A DNA stretch of 64,000 bases, taken from the NCBI RefSeq assembly GCF_016801865.2, contig NC_068938.1:76597316-76661315 (forward strand), given 5' to 3'. This document shows, piece by piece, positions 10,064-21,042 of the stretch. The notes below the pieces were generated by a model. It did no database searches, was not told where the DNA came from, and was given only the letters and a program-made list of their open reading frames with translations. Numbering within the stretch: position 1 is the first letter of the stretch; each line of letters starts with the position of its first letter. Source of the DNA: Culex pipiens pallens (lineage: Eukaryota; Arthropoda; Insecta; Diptera; Culicidae). Made by a program: the position numbers and the translations under genes.

Positions 10064-11725
10064 CCCATTTCCATTATTATAAGTAAAAAGAATTATGCAG
10101 TATTGTTTGTAATGTCTCAGACGTTTTTTTTTAATTTGAATGATAATGGTGTCATTCGATAGCAGAAAATGAGACAAACAAGCCAAAAAAAAAGTGACTC
10201 TAAAAATATGAATGATATGATTAAAATACTAAAAACAAAACAAGATACACATAAAACCAGAGAAGTAAAATTTTCGTAGAACGGAAGTTGCTCAAAAACA
10301 CTTTTTAAACATGAGAAAAATTAAAATTAAAAAAAATTGGGTCTATTGCTTACCCTCACTTAAAATTGATCAAATTATTTTTAATGTTATTTAAATAATT
10401 TGTCGTTTTTTGGGAAATAGTAGAAAATTACTTGCATATTTTCTTAGTTCTTGGATAATCTTCAAGTTTTGCTCATCATCTGTTAGTTCTTGAAGCTCAC
10501 GAGCAACCACGAACCACGTGACAATTACACGATTATTATAACAACAGACAGGAAGCCGTTGCTTAAACCTCGAGACTTACTGTAAAAGGCAAAAGTTCTA
10601 TTGTGGTACTCAGCCAATGTAATTCCGCCACACTTTTCGCAGTGAGTAATAAATTTGTAGATCTTGTAAAAAAACGGTAAGCAGCGCAAATTACAAGCTC
10701 CATCTCCAATTGCGGCGAGCAAACACCCAATCCGGGGTGATTAACTGTAAAGGCAATCCCCGGGTCCGGCCGGCAAGTCGTGCATGAGAAACGTGCCCCA
10801 GACAACATGGTAATGAGTATTATTGGTTGTTTAGTACCAACGCCGAGCAAAAACAACAAAATCCGTAAATTTATTGCTCAGCTTCCGCAACCAGCTAGAA
10901 CAAGCCGATAATCACCGGGTCGCCTTAATCTTTGGCTAATTCAACGGTGGACGACCCTTTGGGCTTTGGAAGCTCGAAAATGGCTTTGCCTGCAACGTCG
11001 AGATTTACGCGAGGTTTCCCCGCGCACAGAACCTTATAAGGTTTCCCGAATCATACTCTGGGACACGAGACCGCCAATCTGAGCTCAACTTATGCTTAAG
11101 GCGCGTGTTTGCCTGGACTGGTCACGCTGATATTGCACGCGGACTGAAACCTCTGTCTCGCTAGGCAAAGCAACAATGTTACTTCCTCGTGCAAAAAAGG
11201 ACAACCTGACGATTGATGTTTCTTTCGTCAACAAGGAAATTACGTCTAATTGAATTGCCACAAAAGTTCACGTTCAGCTTCGAGTGTAGAAAGGGCCAAC
11301 CTTGTAAATCAATGGCGCGGACAGTCTGGTGTCCTGAACATGTGGCATCGTGCAGTGGAACTGGGTTTATCCACGTGTGTGTCCGCACCAATAGTTGCAA
11401 ATATTTGAAGGATTTTTTCTTTGACTATTGAATGAATAGAGGTCATGCGTTCTCTGCATTATATGTTCAACGTAAACTAAAAAGAAAAGATTCACCTAAC
11501 ACTGCACTGCATTGGTTGAAAATGTATTATCCAGCATTAAAATTCATATTGCACACACTTGGGTGGGCTGACTTGGATGATTTGAAGATAATTCTGATCA
11601 GCTTTAAACAATTTGTTTGAAATTAAAATTGATGATATTTTATCAACATTTTAAGAATCGAGATGCCCGAAAGCTAATCAATTTAAATGTATCGAGCAAG
11701 TCTCGCAGTGTTCTCACACCTGAGG
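10064..11725. other. Repeat remnant then unique non-coding DNA
   Basis: From about 10083 to 10260 the sequence resembles blocks at 27655-27858 and 29411-29640 (GATAATGGTGTCATTCGATA, then AAAAGTGACT). From about 10450 to 11690 the DNA is unique and of mixed composition. It could be intron or a regulatory region. Open frames of 62-98 codons on both strands lack domains and splice boundaries and are not called. Confidence 0.4.
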
Positions 11726-12009
11726 TACAGTCATGCCTCGGTTTTGCACCGTTCAGCTGCCTCGGTTAAGCACGGCCCAGTGCTTAACTGAAGCACAGAG
11801 CTTATGGGATTTTGGCTATATGGGAGACATTGGCGTATTAAAAATCATGCAAACATAAAAAAATTATAGTGTTTTGGAATCGGGATGATGTCAGTTATCC
11901 TTTAAAATTGTTATTTCATGAAAATTTTCACAATAATACGTATATTTCCTGTATTTCGAAAATGCATTTGTTTTCTCCAAAGAATCCAAAAATATATTGT
12001 TATTGCAAT

Positions 12010-12760
12010 ATGGGTATCAAATGATCAGGTTTTTTTCATACATTTCGGATGTAATAACAACATCTTTAGATTATACTCCAAATTTTCACAAAACTACGTT
12101 TTTAAGAAAAAAAAAATACTCAAAATTTCAATCTTTACAATATGGGTATCAAACGATCGGGATTTTTTCATACATTTCGAATGTAATAACAACATTTTAA
12201 GAAAATAATCAAAATTTTCACAAAACTACGTATTTTCGAAGAAAATACTCAAAATTTCCGTTTTTACAATGTAGGTATCGAACGATCGAGATTTGTTCAT
12301 ATATTTCGAATGTAATAACAATATTCTTTGAAAATACTCAAAATTTCCGTTTTTACAATGTAGGTATCGAACGATCGGGATTTGTTCATATATTTCGAAT
12401 GTAATAACAATATTCTTTGAAAATACTGCAAATTTCCACAAAACTACGTATTTTCGAAAAAAATACTTAAAATTTCCTTTTTTACAATGTGGGTATCAAA
12501 CAATCGGGATTTTTTCATACATTTCGAATGTACTAACAATATTTTTTGAAAATACAAAAAAAATCACAAAACTACGTATTTTCATTAAAAAAATACTCAA
12601 AATTTCCGTTTTTACAACGAGGGAATCAAACGATCGGGGTTTTTTCATACATTTCGAATGTAATAACAATATTTTTTGAAAATACTCAATGTTTTCAATA
12701 AACTACGTTTTTTTGTAAAACTTTTCAAAATTTTAGTTTTTACATTATGTGTATCAAATA
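12010..12760. repeat. Tandem ~120-bp repeats, left arm
   Basis: About six or seven units containing ACGATCGGGATTTTTTCATA, then TTTCGAATGTAATAACAATA, and an AAAACTACGTATTTTCG segment. Unit spacing varies between roughly 90 and 135 bp because of small deletions. Confidence 0.75.
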
Positions 12761-12829
12761 ATCAAAATTTTTTTTCAAAAATACGTAGTTTTGTGAAAAT
12801 TTTGAGTATATTCATTTTTTTAAATAATG

Positions 12830-13660
12830 TTCGAAATGTTTGAAAAAATCCCGATCGTTTGATACCCACATTGTAAAAACAGAAATTTTTAGTATTTTTT
12901 CGAAAATACGTAGTTTTGTAAAAATTTTTGGTATTCTCAAAGAATATTGTTATTACATTCGAAATGTATGAAAAAATCCCGATCGTTTGATACCCACATT
13001 GTAAAAACGGAAATTTTGAGTAATTTTTTTTCGAAAATACGTAGTTTTGTGATTTTGTTTTAGTATTTTCAAAAAATATTGTTATTACATTCAAAATGAA
13101 TGAAAAAATCCTGAACGTTTAACACTCACATTGTAAAAACGGAAAGTTTGAGTATTTTTTCGAAAATATGTAGTTTTGTGAAAATTTGAAGTGTTTTCAA
13201 AAAATATTGTAACTACATTCGAAATGTATGAAAAAATCCCGATCGTTTGATACTAACATTGTGAAAACGGAAATTTTTAGTTTTTTTTCGAAAATACGTA
13301 GTTTTGTAAAAATTGTAAGTATTTTCAAAGAATATTGTTTTTACATTCGAAATTTATGAAAAAATCCCGATCGTTTGATACTTACATTGTAAAACTGGAA
13401 ATTTTGAGTATTTTATTCGAAAATATGTAGTTTTGTGAAAATTGGGGTATTTTCTTAAAATGTTGTTATTACATTCGAAATGTATGAAAAAATCCCGATC
13501 GTTTGATACCCATATTGTAAAAATTGAAATTTTGAGTATTTTTTCGAAAAGACGTAGTTTTGTGAAAATTTTAAGTATTTTCTAAAAATGTTGTTATTAC
13601 ATCCAAAATGTATGAAAAAAACCTGATCATTTGATACCCATATTGCAATAACAATATATT
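12830..13660. repeat. Tandem ~120-bp repeats, right arm (inverted)
   Basis: About seven units in the opposite orientation to the left array, recognisable by AAAATCCCGATCGTTTGATA and CGAAAATACGTAGTTTTG. Individual units differ by a few bases, so the two arms have diverged or exchanged units independently. Confidence 0.75.
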
Positions 13661-13928
13661 TTTGGATTCTTTAAAGAAAAAAATGCATTTTCGAAATACA
13701 GGAAAAATACGTATTTTTGTGAAAATTTTCATGAAATAATAATTCTAATGGATAGCTGACATCATCCTGGTTCCAAAACAATATAATTTTTTGATGTTCG
13801 CATGATTTTTTGTACGATTAAAGCCAATGTCTCCCATATAGCCAAAATCCCATAAGCTCTGTGCCTCGGTTATGCACGCCTCGGTTTTGCATCCCCCATA
13901 TGCGGTGCTAAACCGAGGCATGACTGTA

Positions 13929-14524
13929 CCAAGGTTTTTTCTGATTTTACATTATTCGTGCAACTTAGTTTTACTTTCTGCAAGGGTATTGAAGTTAAGC
14001 GATGTTCGCAGTTTGGATAGCTGTAGTTGGCGATGTTGTTGGTGTAGATTGATTTTGCGGGCATTTAATTATGTAATTATTTAATATTTTTTAAAATTTT
14101 AGTTTGATTTATGAAAGAATTTGAGCGAAAAACCCCAAAACGTTTTTTAAAAATAAATTTCAATTCTTCTATTTTGTGCTTATTGATGATTACTTCTTGT
14201 GTAAATTGTTTTTTATTCAATATCGAAATTTTTGTTAGTTTTGATATAACCTCTAAACGTTCAATTTGTATGATTTTTTTTTGATTCATTTAAAATACTA
14301 AAATTTGGCATTAGGGGATAAAACGTGATATAATACGCTACTGCTTAAAGATATCCATACTAGATTAGAATTAGAATTAGATTTGAAAAAAAAAATACTT
14401 TTTTAATTGTTACCAAGCACTTTTAAAAAGCTCATTTTCAAACATTTCTGCTCGGGTTTACCAAACAAACCCGGCCATCACATTTACACTGACAAAGCAT
14501 GAGAGAGCAGCCGAAACGTTGTAA
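13929..14524. other. AT-rich non-coding stretch
   Basis: Short frames at 13872-14084 overlap the foldback tip and the frame at 14077-14289 is AT-driven. No gene or repeat structure is supported. The last ~80 bases become less AT-rich ahead of the GAGA-rich block. Confidence 0.4.
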
Positions 14525-15000
14525 CTCTCTTTCTCTGACCACATGTGTTTTTTTTGCTCTCTCGCAGACAAATCACACATACACACACTCGTTCAAACAT
14601 TTTGCATCGTCTCTGTTTCGAACCGCCATGGCCAGAGCATAATGCTGCACATAATTTTCACGATCTCGCTCGCGCTCTCTCTTTCTCTCGGAAAATGCAC
14701 ATGCTCTCTCTCTGCCGCTGTTTGCACGGTTTTTCCGCATGCTGTGTTTTTTTTTCTGCCAACCTCACTCTCATGGTAGTTATGCTCTCGTTCGCTCGCT
14801 CTCTCTGTCTCATCTTTTCCGACCAAGCAGAGAGCGCACACGTTTTCGATAACGCGCTTTATTTTTCTTTTTTGGCTTCGACGTCGCGTCATCGGTGGGT
14901 GATGCGATGCTCCCCTTCCTCACTACCAACAACTCTTCGCGGGGTTTATTTCTCTCTTTTCACCTCCCGACGAACACGAGTGTGTATTGTGTGCATTAAG
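14525..15000 (-). promoter_or_regulatory. GAGA/CTCTCT-rich block, candidate regulatory element
   Basis: Runs of CTCTCT, CGCTCGCGCTCTCTCTTTCT and GCTCGCTCTCTCTGTCTC are packed into about 450 bp, equivalent to clustered GAGAG sites on the minus strand. In flies such clusters bind GAGA factor (Trl) at promoters and Polycomb response elements. The same low-complexity bias creates open frames on both strands (for example 14545-15048, 167 codons) with no domain, so I do not call them genes. The functional reading is inference. Confidence 0.4.
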
Positions 15001-15374
15001 GGGTTATATTGTGGTTTGGTTGAGGTTTTTACGAGACTTTTGTGTTAAAAAAGCTAAAATGTATTTAATTTAAATGTACTGTTGTGAAATAGATATTAAT
15101 CAGGCCAATTTTATTGGTTCAAATAAATTTCAAATACATTCTCCTGCGTTTAGAATCATGTTTAGCATGTTTGGGTTAATTTAAAAATATATTAAATTTA
15201 AAAAAAAAAAATCGATGTTTATTATCGCAAAAGTTTTGTTTCGCTAAAAAATTTTGTTTTCGTCAAATCGTACATCTTTTGAAAACTAATGATTGCAAAA
15301 CAACTGAACTAGTGTAAAAAGCATTTTAAAACACTTTTTCCATGCAAATGTTGAAACTATGGCTTGTTTTTTAA
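15001..15374. other. AT-rich non-coding stretch
   Basis: No coding potential or repeat pairing seen. It ends at the TATTTA direct repeat bordering the next palindrome. Confidence 0.4.
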
Positions 15375-15380
15375 TATTTA

Positions 15381-16373
15381 TTAGGGTGGGTACGTTTTTC
15401 AAAAAGTTCTCGGATCAAGTTTTAGTATGGTTCCCCTTGTAGGGCATGCCCATAGGGACTTTCATGCCAAATATCAGCTCATTTGGTTGTAAACTGGCTG
15501 CGCGTATCAGTGTTAAAGTTAACATGGGAATTACTATGGGAAATTGGAACTTTTTGTTCAAACGCTCCTACAGGTCTGGGAAAATCACGCGCCAACTTCT
15601 GGTATGGTCAGGTCTATGGGGAATGGTCTGGAGAACACTTTTCCCGAAGAGAGCATATGGATTCGTTGTCCCTAGACCTGGCGCATCGGCAAACAATCCG
15701 ATGTCTTCGGAATCAACGGTTTTCCCTCAAAAAGCATCAAATTTTCCTTAGCATGCTATAAAAGCTTGATGAACACCGCGACGCCTTACGTCAGGTAGCT
15801 ACCACGTGGGTGAGAAACGGCTGGAATATTCAATTGCAAACCTTCTTTTAACGAGAAAATGATCATTTCGAGTAATCCTGATATTATTTAGACGAATTCA
15901 AAATCTTTGCATAGCAAATTTGTATTTTTTCGCAAATATTTCAACCACGTGGTAGCTACCTGACGTATGGCGTCGCGGTGTTCATCAAGCTTTCATAGCA
16001 TGCTAAGGAAAATTTGATGCTTTTTGAGGGAAAACCGTTGATTCCGGAGACATCGGATTGTTTGCCGATGCGCCAGGCTTAGGGACAACGAATCCATATG
16101 CTCTCTTCGGGAAAAGTGTTCTCCAGACCATTCCCCATAGACCTGACCATACCAGAAGTTGGCGCGTGATTTTCCCAGACCTGTAGGAGCGTTTGAACAA
16201 AAAGTTCCAATTTCCCATAGTAATTCCCATGTTAACTTTAACACTGATACGCGCAGCCAGTTTACAACCAAATGAGCTGATATTTGGCATGAAAGTCCCT
16301 ATGGGCATGCCCTACAAGGGGAACCATACTAAGACTTGATCCGAGAACTTTTTGAAAAACGTACCCACCCTAA
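15381..16373. mobile_element. Nearly perfect 993-bp palindrome (foldback element)
   Basis: The arms are 15381-15809 and 15945-16373 (429 bp each) around a ~135-bp loop. The outer ends read TTAGGGTGGGTACG inward. A 6-bp direct repeat TATTTA flanks both sides (15375-15380 and 16374-16379). Arm identity is very high: paired frames of 92 and 101 codons, one set on each strand, differ by only one or two residues. Those frames come from the inverted repeat and match no family I know. The high identity suggests recent insertion or arm-to-arm conversion. Confidence 0.85.
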
Positions 16374-16379
16374 TATTTA

Positions 16380-16934
16380 TACATCTTTTTGGGTTGGATA
16401 TTTTTTTTATTATACAATTATCAACAAAACTAGTACTGAAAGAAGTGTTTTGGAAAAAGTAGTTTCAAAAAGTGTTTGACAATACTTTCTCTATTTGTGT
16501 TACACCTTAAAAAATGTAATTTTACGTTTTTTCATATAACTTCATGTTTTGAATTACTGGACGTTCGATACCCGGACACCTCATCTTGTTTTATCAATTA
16601 TTTAGATATAAGTTCGCATTATGAATGTCAAAACTGTGTTATTTGATGAATTCTAACATCATGCCAAACAATAAAATAAATTTAAAAGTTTACCTAAAAT
16701 GCGAAAGATTTCACTGAAATATTTCATAGGCGTCCGAAGCACCGGGAAGGCAAAGCAGAAATTTATGGTTTTGATTTCCTTAAATTCTAGCAATTTTTTA
16801 TGTAAAATATCGTTTGTTTTGATGAAAACAGCTTATTTGGGACCTAAAGAATGCCATTCACTAACATTTCAGTAGAGCAAAGCAAAATCGAGTGTTCGGA
16901 ATTCGAAGCAAAAGTGTCCGGATTTTGAATCAGC
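16380..16934. other. AT-rich DNA with GTGTCCGGATTTTGAATC motifs
   Basis: No gene. The motif GTGTCCGGATTTTGAATC occurs on the left of the SINE (near 16913) and again near 17372, and related GTGTCCGGG and CCCGGACAC copies lie at 17200 and 16571. This suggests an older repeat into which the SINE inserted. Confidence 0.45.
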
Positions 16935-16946
16935 TTTTATTAGTGT

Positions 16947-17190
16947 AGTAGTCCCGCCCGTGTGGATCAATCGGACCGCGCACTGGCTCACAATCCAGAG
17001 GTTGCTGGTTCGAATCCCGCGGCGGGCGCTCTAAAATTCTTTGTGTAAATATGGGTATTCGGCGCCGTCGCTCCGTGCCATACTTTCATACACTTAGGAG
17101 CCCAGGGCGGCGAAGTCCTTGCAGATAAAAAGGAAGACACTAGTGGTTGGTACTAGCAATGGTGGCCGACAGCTATAAAGTCAACTTCGT
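16947..17190 (+). mobile_element. tRNA-derived SINE, 244 bp, with 12-bp target duplication
   Basis: The first part (16956-17027) folds as a tRNA-like head: GCCCG at the 5' side pairs with CGGGC at the 3' side, a degenerate A box follows, and GGTTCGAATCC is a perfect B box. The anticodon-loop region reads CTCACAA. The body continues for about 160 bp. Perfect 12-bp direct repeats TTTTATTAGTGT flank it (16935-16946 and 17191-17202). It would be transcribed by RNA polymerase III and mobilised by a LINE. It is not a functional tRNA gene: the anticodon stem has lost a base. Confidence 0.85.
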
Positions 17191-17202
17191 TTTTATTAGT
17201 GT

Positions 17203-18480
17203 CCGGGATTCGAAGAACAACAAGTAATTTTAATTATCAAATTATGTTAAAAAAATGTTAGAAAAGACATATTTTACATGCATTCTCTTAAAACTGACTG
17301 TTTATATGACATCCTGATGATATTTTTACATTTCCAACTTATTACTTGATTTTTGCCAGCTTTATCAAAAGTGTCCGGATTTTGAATCATGACGTTATGG
17401 GTTCACATAAACAACTTAAAAATTTGAAATTGTGATAAGACATATACTTAACAGTTTTATAGCATTTTGACTATGTAAATATTTGTTATATACCTTCGTT
17501 CTTTAAAAAAGGATTTCTTATTTGAAATAAAATACAAACATTAGTTTTATGTGAATAATCAAATAAGTGACTTTTAAACATAAATAATGAAAAGAATGAT
17601 AGTGACGCAAAACACATGTAAAAATACATTGGAACTTCATCATCTTCTTTGAATAATTAAATTAAAAAGATAATTTCTTATCCAAAATTTTCATTAAATA
17701 ATATATTGCTCCATCTGGATTTTGTTCCAAAAAATTTGAAATTTACGTAAAAATGAAAGCACTCTCTCCTTCTTTAAAATAATAAAAATCAGGGAGCAAA
17801 ACAAATAGTTCTGCTGATAGTAGGAAATTATCAATGAAAAAAAATCGATTTTTAAACGATTATTTCGATAATTTTGCATCAAAAGATAATTCTCTATCTC
17901 AGTAACGATTGGTCCGATTTTCTATTAAAATTAAACATTTGTGAAATTTTCCGATCTTTTCCAAACCAATATTTTGAAAGTACCAAATTTAGGTAAAATT
18001 TTTGAATGTCCTCACCGATACCTACAACTTTGATCAGAAAATTCCTTCAATAGTTCGTATTTTTAATATTTAGTGCCATTTTTGTTTAGGCAGCTGCCAA
18101 AATTGTATGGATACTTACATGGGTGAGGGATTTTCAATCAATTTTCATCAACATTGTTTCACTGAGAAACAATGTTTTAAAACTTTGAGTGTCCCTACAG
18201 AGGTTCAAATAAACTTAAAATGTCAATGTAATGCAGACCAGATTTATATCATGAAAAAGACTCATACGTTTCAATATCGAAATAAATCGCAATGACCATC
18301 ATTGTGTTCGAAAAGTGTCATTTTGTGATTGGATTGGATTAAAATGAAGAATTCAAATAAAGATTTTTTTTGCATAATAGGTAGATAAATTAAAAAATGA
18401 TATTTTTAGAGAGCAGCTCTTGTAACCGTTGGTTACAATTCTTCAACGAACCTTCACTTTTCTACTTGATTCCGTACATA
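17203..18480. other. AT-rich DNA with a foldback-family remnant
   Basis: No gene. From about 17890 to 18115 a worn copy of the GAGCAATTCTCT foldback family is visible (TCTCAGTAACGATTGGTCCG, CCGATCTTTTC, ACCTACAACTTTGATCAGAA). Small frames here are AT-driven. Confidence 0.45.
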
Positions 18481-19300
18481 CAACATCACACAATACATGG
18501 CAGTAGAAGGGTTTTCGTGCCGCTGTAACGAGATAGTCCTTGACAGCGATAGGGCAGGACTACTCGAATTGGGTGGAAAAGAAAATGGAGCTTTTCCCCT
18601 CCCGTTTGGTATTCGAGCGGGAAAATGTCTTCTTGGCCCGCCGATGTTTAGCATCGGCCTCTTTTGCCATTCAGGTGTCCGTGTGTTTAGTCGTGTCCGT
18701 TTGTACCAGTACCGTCCTTTGTGCTGTGTACGTCTTCGCCTTCCGGAAGTGGAAGTGCCCGAACGGAAGTCCAGTCCGTCGGCGCGACGGCACACGGGTA
18801 TCCGGTGAACCTAGCCTTGTGAGTGCGCAGGAGCCGTTGGCTACGTTTTTCGTCAAACACCGACCCCGAATCTCTGGCGCGCGGCGCCATAATCGTCCAG
18901 GAGATTATCCCCTCTCGGCACGCCCAAAACAGTGGACTCTGGGGCTGCCGAATCCGCCACTGAGGGAAGACGCCTGCCGCAAGTAGGCCCAGCAACGCCC
19001 GCTGGCCTACCTCTGCGTTCCAGCCCAAACCCAGCAGCAGCTCAAGCCATCCGGAAGTCGACGACCAACCAGCAGCTCAAGAACATCCCCCCCCCCCACG
19101 GGATCGTGGCGGCACAGTCGAGGGCGCTCCTGTGACCGGCCTTGGAGCAGGTGAACGCCGAAGGCGTTCGAGGATTGGAGTGGAGTCAGCGAAGCCTCGC
19201 TGCGAGTCCAGCTGCTGAACGGTACGTTGCCCCTGAAGTGCCTTACATTCCCCACACACACCCACACCCTACACTTACCCAGAAAATACACGTTTTGATT
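18481..19300 (+). other. GC-rich island with overlapping open frames, unidentified
   Basis: An abrupt GC-rich block about 800 bp long. The longest + frame (18540-18986, 148 codons) has a hydrophobic stretch from roughly residue 32 to 60, then a basic, proline-rich tail. Other + and - frames of 90-113 codons overlap it, which is typical of GC-rich DNA. A run of nine Cs occurs near 19089. No domain, splice-bounded exon or poly(A) tail was recognised. It may be a decayed retroelement 5' region or a host exon/regulatory island. Confidence 0.3.
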
Positions 19301-20150
19301 AGAAAATTGTGGTTCTTGATTTTTATTTCATCCGTGTCTCACTTGAATCGCTGAGTAGAAATGCCGACCCTGAGTGATGAGTAGTCAGTAGCTTTGGTCT
19401 ACGACTACCTGTAAGTAGATGGTCTCTGCCCTGAAAAAGGAATGAGCTAGTCCACCTTGATACTGAAAAGTCATTAGTTTCACTCTCTTGATTTCAAGAG
19501 GAAAATAATAATCTTGACAAACTTTGGCTAGTTGAAAAATCACATTGGAAAAAAAATCCCTATACTCAAACTTTGGGAAAATAGTATAAAAATGAAGGTA
19601 ATTTGTATCATGCAATAATTTATGGATGTACAATGATTTAACCAGATTAAAAAATGTCACGAAATATGATCTACCAAAAACTATAAAAAATAAGTGTAAC
19701 TTTATTCAACAATAGTGTAAACAAAAATAAAACAGTAAATAAATAAAGCTCGGTAAACATCATGCACTATGAAGATTACAACTGAAATTGTTTAGATAAA
19801 ATCTGAAATTATTCAATCATTAAAAATCTTTTTTAAGCTTAATTTCTGAGAAATCTTCATTTTGTAATGTTGAGAAAATGCGAGCAAATGCCTCGCTAGA
19901 ATGTTTTTTTTTTTGAAAATCAAATTAATAAATTCTTGAAATGTTAGATGCTGCATTTATTTTATTTTACAAAATATTCAGAACACTCCTAATGCTGCTA
20001 GAGGTTCCCCCTTAAACGCTTTTCACTGCCAGAGTCGACCGTCAAAACACACACACCAGAACCGCTCTGCAGCATGTTGGTCTTCTTCGGTCGGTTTTGT
20101 CGATCGGTTGGTCCTCGGCCACCGCCAACAACTTGGTCGGTACTCTCTCC
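19301..20150. other. AT-rich non-coding stretch upstream of candidate promoter
   Basis: No gene or repeat structure is supported. From about 19985 the composition becomes GC-richer, leading into the promoter candidate. Confidence 0.4.
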
Positions 20151-20173
20151 CATGGCCAGCAGTTGGCACAGTC

Positions 20174-20210
20174 GTTCAGTCCCGGACGCAACGCTGCACG
20201 GTACGGTTGA
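20174..20210 (+). promoter_or_regulatory. Core promoter candidate: Inr plus DPE
   Basis: TCAGTC at 20176-20181 matches the arthropod initiator (TCAKTY), with +1 at A20178. Exactly at +28 to +33 (20205-20210) lies GGTTGA, matching the downstream promoter element RGWYVT in five of six positions. There is no TATA box at -30, as expected of a DPE-type promoter. The exact spacing makes chance less likely, though a scan of the whole window would be needed for statistics. Confidence 0.6.
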
Positions 20211-20890
20211 GATTTTCCACAGTTGCGCGTTTTTCCTGTGCTGAGGCACTTTGCGTGAGGAGGAAAATCCAGACCAGTGAGGAAAAGTCTTGGTTTTTTT
20301 GTTGCAAGAGAGAGAGCGAGGAAGAAAAAAGGAAACCAGTCGAGGAAAATTGGAGTTGGTTTGTTTCAGTGTGCACTGGAAAATAGGAAAATAAAACCGA
20401 TTTTGTTTTTCGCGTCGCGTTTTTTGAGTTTTCCCCGAATTTTCCACGTGTTTGTTTGGAAAGAAAGCAAAACGCGTTCGTCTGCGACCAAGTGAGCTGA
20501 GTTTGTATTTTGTCCTGCAAAGGGGTCGTGATTTTATGTGAGGATAAAAAGCAAAATAAAAAGTGAGCTGCGTTATTTTTCACGCTACTTGACGCGGTGT
20601 TTAGTGTGTTATTGGTCGCGCACTCTGTGTGATTAGTTTAAAAATACTGCGGATCAAAAGTGAACGTGAAGGAAAGATCAAGGGAAACATCTGCGATAAA
20701 GAGATTCGGCTACAGGATAGCAGCCAGCACCGGGAGTGAAAAATCAACACAAACGCAAGAAAACGGATTATAACAAGCTAAGAGGAAAAATCATTTTCAT
20801 CAAACAAAAGAAAAAGAAAACGTTCACCAGGCTTGCAGCAGTCCAGCGAGAATCCAATTATCAATCGGAGGAAAAACATCCCGGAAAAAG
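20178..20890 (+). other. Candidate non-coding first exon (5' UTR)
   Basis: From the predicted start site the sequence runs about 713 bases with the A/G-rich, GTGAACGTGAA-type texture common in insect 5' UTRs. It reaches a donor AAAAAG followed by GTACAG at 20890/20891. No long frame begins in it; the 92-codon + frame at 20108-20386 starts upstream of the predicted start site, and other frames overlap on both strands. Long leaders with short upstream frames are typical of developmentally regulated genes. The coding part would lie downstream beyond a long intron and was not found in this window. Confidence 0.5.
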
Positions 20891-21040
20891 GTACAGAGAC
20901 ACACAAGTACACTGTCACGTAGTCACACAAGAATTTTCCTATTCAAATCCCAGTGCAGTCATGCAGGCTGGGGCAAACCACTGACAGTTGGTCTAAAATT
21001 ACCCCCTCTTTATGTCGAACTGCACACACAAACACTCACA
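20891..21040 (+). other. Probable start of first intron
   Basis: It follows the candidate donor and contains short CA-rich runs. No coding potential was seen before the next mobile element. Confidence 0.4.
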
Positions 21041-21042
21041 TA

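Larger units (their letters stand above)
11728..13926. mobile_element. 2.2-kb foldback element with tandem-repeat arms
   Basis: The outer ends are CAGTCATGCCTCGG inverted perfectly, flanked by TA (11726-11727 and 13927-13928), as expected for a Tc1/mariner-type target. The arms are about 1.1 kb each and run almost to the centre near 12830. Each arm is mostly a tandem array of AT-rich ~120-bp units. This build (short unique tip, repetitive arm, inverted partner) resembles Drosophila foldback/Galileo-type elements in architecture, though that is only an analogy. No transposase is encoded. Confidence 0.8.

Noticed and set aside
12010..13660. Regularly spaced repeats resembling a CRISPR array
   Set aside because: Units are contiguous minisatellite copies in inverted arms without unique spacers, in a eukaryotic context.
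14545..15048. 167-codon + frame and 99-codon antisense frame
   Set aside because: Produced by the CTCTCT-rich low-complexity block; no domain.
15446..16308. Paired 92- and 101-codon open frames on opposite strands with nearly identical proteins
   Set aside because: They are the same sequence read from the two arms of the palindrome at 15381-16373. No domain or codon bias supports a gene.
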